A stretch of DNA of 64,000 nucleotides from BAIKAL-G1 sp943369525. GTDB taxonomy: Bacteria > Cyanobacteriota > Cyanobacteriia > PCC-6307 > Cyanobiaceae. Position numbers and translations under genes: made by a program. Below, one piece after another: positions 61,200 to 64,000 of the stretch (the first letter of the stretch is position 1; the number at the start of each line of letters is the position of its first letter). The notes below the pieces were generated by a model, which searched no databases, had not been told where the DNA came from, and saw only the letters and a program-made list of their open reading frames with translations. Location: contig CALRNL020000005.1 of the NCBI GenBank assembly GCA_943369525.1, positions 124,001 to 188,000 of the forward strand. Reading direction: 5' to 3'.

Positions 61200-61598
61200 T
61201 TGTCCATAGCGCTGTGCCTGCCAGGGCCGGTTGAGCTAATTGCAGCCCAAGTGGACTGCGAACGGCTGGCCTATCCCACAGGGGCCGAAATTTTTGCCAG
61301 CGGCCAACAGGCCGCCGCGATCTTTGCCGTGCAGCAGGGGCTGGTGGAGCTGATCGATGGCGGCGGCAACCGGCTCTCCTACCGCCCTGGCGAAGTGTTC
61401 AGCTACCAAGACATCGCCTGGCGCGAAGGCCGCTACCGCAATGACGCCGTGGCCCGCACCCCGGTGCAGCTCGTTAAATTGAGCCGGCTGCAGTTTCTTA
61501 ACCTGCTCCACAACCACCCCACCCTGGCGGTGATGCTGATCTCCCAGCAACATGAGCGGATGCGGGAGCAACGCAACAGTGGCACAATTTGCTACTAA
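61200..61598 (+). CDS. Cyclic nucleotide-binding-domain protein without DNA-binding domain
   Basis: About 132 residues from TTG 61200, or 115 from GTG 61251; no ATG fits. The sequence is a single CRP-type effector domain: RLAYPTGAEIFASGQQAAAIFAVQQGLVELID, then YRPGEVFSYQDIAW and the C-terminal helix VMLISQQHERMREQ. The phosphate-binding cassette Arg of cAMP-binding proteins is not evident. No helix-turn-helix follows, so it cannot act as a classic regulator alone. Upstream at 61160-61185 is an AT-rich patch with a GATAAT hexamer that may be its -10. Confidence 0.65.
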   Translation: MSIALCLPGPVELIAAQVDCERLAYPTGAEIFASGQQAAAIFAVQQGLVELIDGGGNRLSYRPGEVFSYQDIAWREGRYRNDAVARTPVQLVKLSRLQFLNLLHNHPTLAVMLISQQHERMREQRNSGTICY

Positions 61599-61820
61599 AA
61601 TATTAACTAGCAATTCTACCAAATAGGGCCAACCTCCCCAAAGAAACCTACACAACAACAGGGGCAAGCGCTGGCGTTTCCCACAAAATGCCAATGACAT
61701 CCTCAATCAGCATTGATGGTCGTCAGCAAAGCAAAGCGTAGTTGAGATAATCCTCCTGACTCCCTAAAACTGGAGCAGCGGCGCCCTCCGACCATGGTGC
61801 AACGAAGCATCTATCTCAAG

Positions 61821-62123
61821 TTAGTACGCGGAAATGGCGGCTTTTTGGCGGTAACGCGATCTCTTCGAACATCCCAAGGCCAGTCGCAGTCTGGCCTCAA
61901 GGCCGGGCCTAGGAGTGGAGCCATGGATCCCATGCAGCATGTCCAGCAGCCAAACCAGACGAACTTGCGTGCTAGCAAAATCAGGAATCAGCAAGCCCAC
62001 GAGAATCACCAGTACCAGCCCAGGGCCCCACGCCAAGTCGAAATAGCTGGCATGCATAAGCAGCCAGCCGGGGAATAGGGCCGACCACACTTTGAGATGG
62101 TTAATCGGCTGTTGATACAACAA
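61821..62123 (-). CDS. Doubtful hypothetical membrane peptide
   Basis: 100 codons with one good hydrophobic segment (GPGLVLVILVGLLIPDF) flanked by an aromatic-rich stretch (WSALFPGWLLMHASYFDLAWG). The N-terminus has no clear start or ribosome binding site, and the C-terminal 30 residues are basic and low-information. It could be a remnant of a membrane protein gene. No family recognised. Confidence 0.22.
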   Translation of the reverse strand: MLYQQPINHLKVWSALFPGWLLMHASYFDLAWGPGLVLVILVGLLIPDFASTQVRLVWLLDMLHGIHGSTPRPGLEARLRLALGCSKRSRYRQKAAISAY

Positions 62124-62340
62124 TCATCCTCACCACCGATCAAGCCAAAGGCCGCAATCCCATTCCTGCCGTCACAACCCCTGGCCATTGGCAGGCCATC
62201 AGCTTCAGCCCCAAAGATTAGCAACCATTTGCGGAGCTTTAGCCTGATCAACCGACGACAACACAAGAAAGAACAAAAAATTAGGCCGTCAGAACCATCG
62301 ATGCAAACAGCACTAGTCAGGGACTGCACCCCATACCAGT

Positions 62341-62504
62341 GCCTTGGCTAGGCCTACCCCAAAAAATGGGATGGCCCAGGGCAGCCAAGGCCTGATTTTG
62401 CGGGCCATTAATTGCTCTGGTAGCAATTCCTAAGGCCGATTGAAAGTGTCCCAGAATACGTCAACAGGCTAGACCCATGCCATCAATGGGTCGCCCAGGC
62501 GACC
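62341..62504. promoter_or_regulatory. Three inverted repeats upstream of the phytase-like gene
   Basis: GCCTTGGCT/AGCCAAGGC at 62341-62349 and 62383-62391 (inner CCCC and GGG could extend it); AATTGCT-CTGGT-AGCAATT at 62410-62428; GGTCGCC-CA-GGCGACC at 62489-62504. All perfect in their arms, within 165 bp and 60-230 bp before the coding region. Candidates for operators or leader hairpins. Confidence 0.45.
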
Positions 62505-62574
62505 TGATAAAGAAACCTTAAACAACGACCAATCTCCATCCCCTATCAAGGGAGCATCAAGACATGGGCCCCCT

Positions 62575-64000
62575 GTGACTAGCTCCTCTCTCGGCAAATT
62601 CACCAGCCTGAGCACCCTGTCTCTTCCAGGTGGCGCCGAGATCAGTGCCTTTCACGCCGGGGCCAAGCTCCTGCTGACGATTGGCGGCAGCAGCACCCTC
62701 TCGGTTGTTGACCTCTCCGATCCGAGCAAGCCGGCCCTGCTGACGAGCCTGACCCTGGCTGGGGTCGGCAATAGCGTGGCGGTCTCGAGCAGCGGCCTGG
62801 TGGCCGTCGCCATCGAGGGCGCTGACACGGCCCGTTACACCGAAGGCAAGGTGGCCTTCTTCCAGGTGGCCGGTGTCGGCAGCGCCGCCAATGTGACCGC
62901 CGCCGGTTCTGTGGCCGTGGGCATTGTGCCCGATTCGATCGCCTTCACCCCCGATGGCACCAAGTTGGTGGTGGCCAACGAAGGCGAGCCCAACGAGCTC
63001 TACACGGTGGATCCCGAGGGCAGCATTTCGGTAATCAATGTGGATGCGGCCACACCAGCCAATTCCAAAGTCCAAACGGTTTCCTTCAGCGACCTCAATA
63101 CCCGGGGCGCCGAACTGGCTGCCCTGGGCATCCGGATTGCCGGCAAAAGCGGCAACACCGTCGCCCAGAACCTGGAGCCCGAGTTTGTGGCCATCAGTGC
63201 CGATGGCAAAAAGGCCTACGTCACCTTCCAGGAAAACAACGCCATCGGCGTGATCAAGCTGGATGGGACCACCCCCAGCCTGGAAAGCCTGCGCAGCCTT
63301 GGCGTGCAGGACTACGTGCGCGGCCAGGCCTCAATCAAGACCTATGACGTCACCATCGCCAGCCCTGGCACCACCTCCGCGGGTGGCGTGGTGCCTGGCG
63401 GCGGCCTCTCCGGCCTGTTTGCCACAGGCAAGGACAGCGACGGTCGCCTGACCTTCCTGGCCCCGGCGGACCGGGGCCCCAATGGTGAAAGCACCAAAAA
63501 GGATGTGTTAAAGGCCGATGGCACTGCCGGCACCGACGGCATTAAGGACGACGTCAGACCCTTCCTGCTGCCGGATTACCAAGCCCGCTTCTACAAGCTG
63601 GCCCTCAACGAGACCACCGGCGTGGTGAGCGTCACCGGCGAGGTGAAGCTCACCCGCCAAGACGGCACCACGCCGATCACCGGCCGCTCCAATGGCAAGA
63701 GCGACGAGCTGCCCGTGGATGCCAATGGCACCCTGCTGGCCTACGACACCTACGGCGCTGACCTGGAATCGATCGTTCAAGATAAGGATGGCAACATCTG
63801 GATGAGCGATGAATATCGCCCCGCCATCTACAAATTTGATGCCACAGGCAAACTGATCGAGCGCTACGTGCCCGTGGGTGCTGGTGTGGCCGCCGGCCTT
63901 ACGGCTGGCGCCCTGGGCAAAGAAACCCTGCCAGCCGAATACGCCAAGCGCCAAAACAACCGCGGCTTCGAAGGCATGGCCTACGACGCGGCCAACGGCA
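62575..64000 (+). CDS. Choice-of-anchor I / phytase-like extracellular protein (3' partial)
   Basis: 475 codons to the window edge. The N-terminal about 230 residues look like a beta-propeller (LSVVDLSDPSKPALLTSL, PDSIAFTPDGTKLVVANEGEPNE, LEPEFVAISADGKKAYVTFQENNAIGVIKL), as in choice-of-anchor I proteins. After about residue 290 a phytase-like esterase domain begins: APADRGPNGE, KLALNETTG, YDTYGADLESIVQDKDGNIWMSDEYRPAIYKFDATGKLIERY, NRGFEGMAYD. No N-terminal signal peptide, which would fit C-terminal type I secretion, but that end is missing. Start GTG 62575 overlaps the stop of a four-codon ORF (ATG 62564) that has the better ribosome binding site. Confidence 0.8.
   Translation, partial: MTSSSLGKFTSLSTLSLPGGAEISAFHAGAKLLLTIGGSSTLSVVDLSDPSKPALLTSLTLAGVGNSVAVSSSGLVAVAIEGADTARYTEGKVAFFQVAGVGSAANVTAAGSVAVGIVPDSIAFTPDGTKLVVANEGEPNELYTVDPEGSISVINVDAATPANSKVQTVSFSDLNTRGAELAALGIRIAGKSGNTVAQNLEPEFVAISADGKKAYVTFQENNAIGVIKLDGTTPSLESLRSLGVQDYVRGQASIKTYDVTIASPGTTSAGGVVPGGGLSGLFATGKDSDGRLTFLAPADRGPNGESTKKDVLKADGTAGTDGIKDDVRPFLLPDYQARFYKLALNETTGVVSVTGEVKLTRQDGTTPITGRSNGKSDELPVDANGTLLAYDTYGADLESIVQDKDGNIWMSDEYRPAIYKFDATGKLIERYVPVGAGVAAGLTAGALGKETLPAEYAKRQNNRGFEGMAYDAANG

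Larger units (their letters stand above)
61599..62574. other. Gene-poor AT-richer region
   Basis: About 975 bp with lower GC than its surroundings and no convincing protein gene. It contains one weak minus-strand ORF (61821-62123) and a cluster of inverted repeats near its right end. No tRNA, known ncRNA core or IS end was recognised. It may be degraded coding sequence, a site of past insertion, or the long 5' region of the phytase-like gene. Confidence 0.6.

Noticed and set aside
62505..62530. Pho box upstream of the phytase-like gene (CCTTAAAC)
   Set aside because: Only one imperfect half-repeat is visible; the tandem CTTAACCT pattern is absent.

Overview
The window is a GC-rich (clearly above 60 percent) cyanobacterial chromosome segment, most like a Cyanobium or freshwater/coastal Synechococcus. 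The lineage call rests on gene content: an nrtABCD nitrate ABC transporter with a fused NrtC, ferredoxin-type NarB and NirA, NarM and CnaT homologues, urtABCDE, and a group 2 sigma factor. At least ten HIP1 octamers (GCGATCGC), which are typical of many cyanobacteria but not of the most reduced marine picocyanobacteria, agree with it. No rRNA, tRNA, insertion sequence, prophage or CRISPR array was recognised.

Layout. Positions 1-11.9 kb hold general metabolism: the end of a membrane protein, an FAD monooxygenase, acnB, a DAHP synthase, a small hypothetical, a phytol kinase-like protein, a sigma factor, ppk1 and an MFS transporter. Positions 11.9-50.5 kb are a nitrogen-assimilation island. It opens with molybdenum cofactor genes (moaC, moeA, moaE, moaD, moaB, moaA, mobA) and continues with narB, a CRP-family regulator, nrtDCBA, narM and cnaT. 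A nirA, HEAT/CbiX-like chelatase and cobA unit follows, which provides nitrite reductase and probably its siroheme. After a CsgG-like protein and a cupin comes a four-gene cassette (circularly permuted ATP-grasp, alpha-E, transglutaminase, DUF2126). This cassette lies directly downstream of ureD-ureA-ureB-ureC on the same strand. The island closes with ureE-ureF, a chimeric ORF, ureG and urtABCDE. Positions 50.5-61.6 kb are a mostly minus-strand housekeeping block: a lipoprotein, pabC, pabB, queC, queE, pyrG, dps, aspS and gcvT, then a small Cys-rich protein and a cyclic-nucleotide-binding-domain protein on the plus strand. Positions 61.6-62.57 kb are gene-poor, AT-richer and rich in inverted repeats. 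The window ends inside a large phytase-like/choice-of-anchor extracellular protein.

How it works together. Nitrate enters through NrtABCD, is reduced by Mo-bisMGD NarB (cofactor from the moa/moe/mob genes, NarM as helper) and then by siroheme NirA. Urea enters through UrtABCDE and is split by urease. NtcA-type sites (GTN10AC with a -10-like hexamer 23 bp downstream) precede narB, nrtA and urtA, so the island appears to be controlled by nitrogen status. Hairpins or terminators behind nrtA and urtA probably set a high ratio of binding protein to permease. The least understood parts are the ATP-grasp/transglutaminase cassette behind urease, the CRP-like regulator nested in the end of nrtD, the ureF-ureG insertion, and several unexplained inverted-repeat elements upstream of acnB, the FAD monooxygenase, nrtA, gcvT and the last gene.
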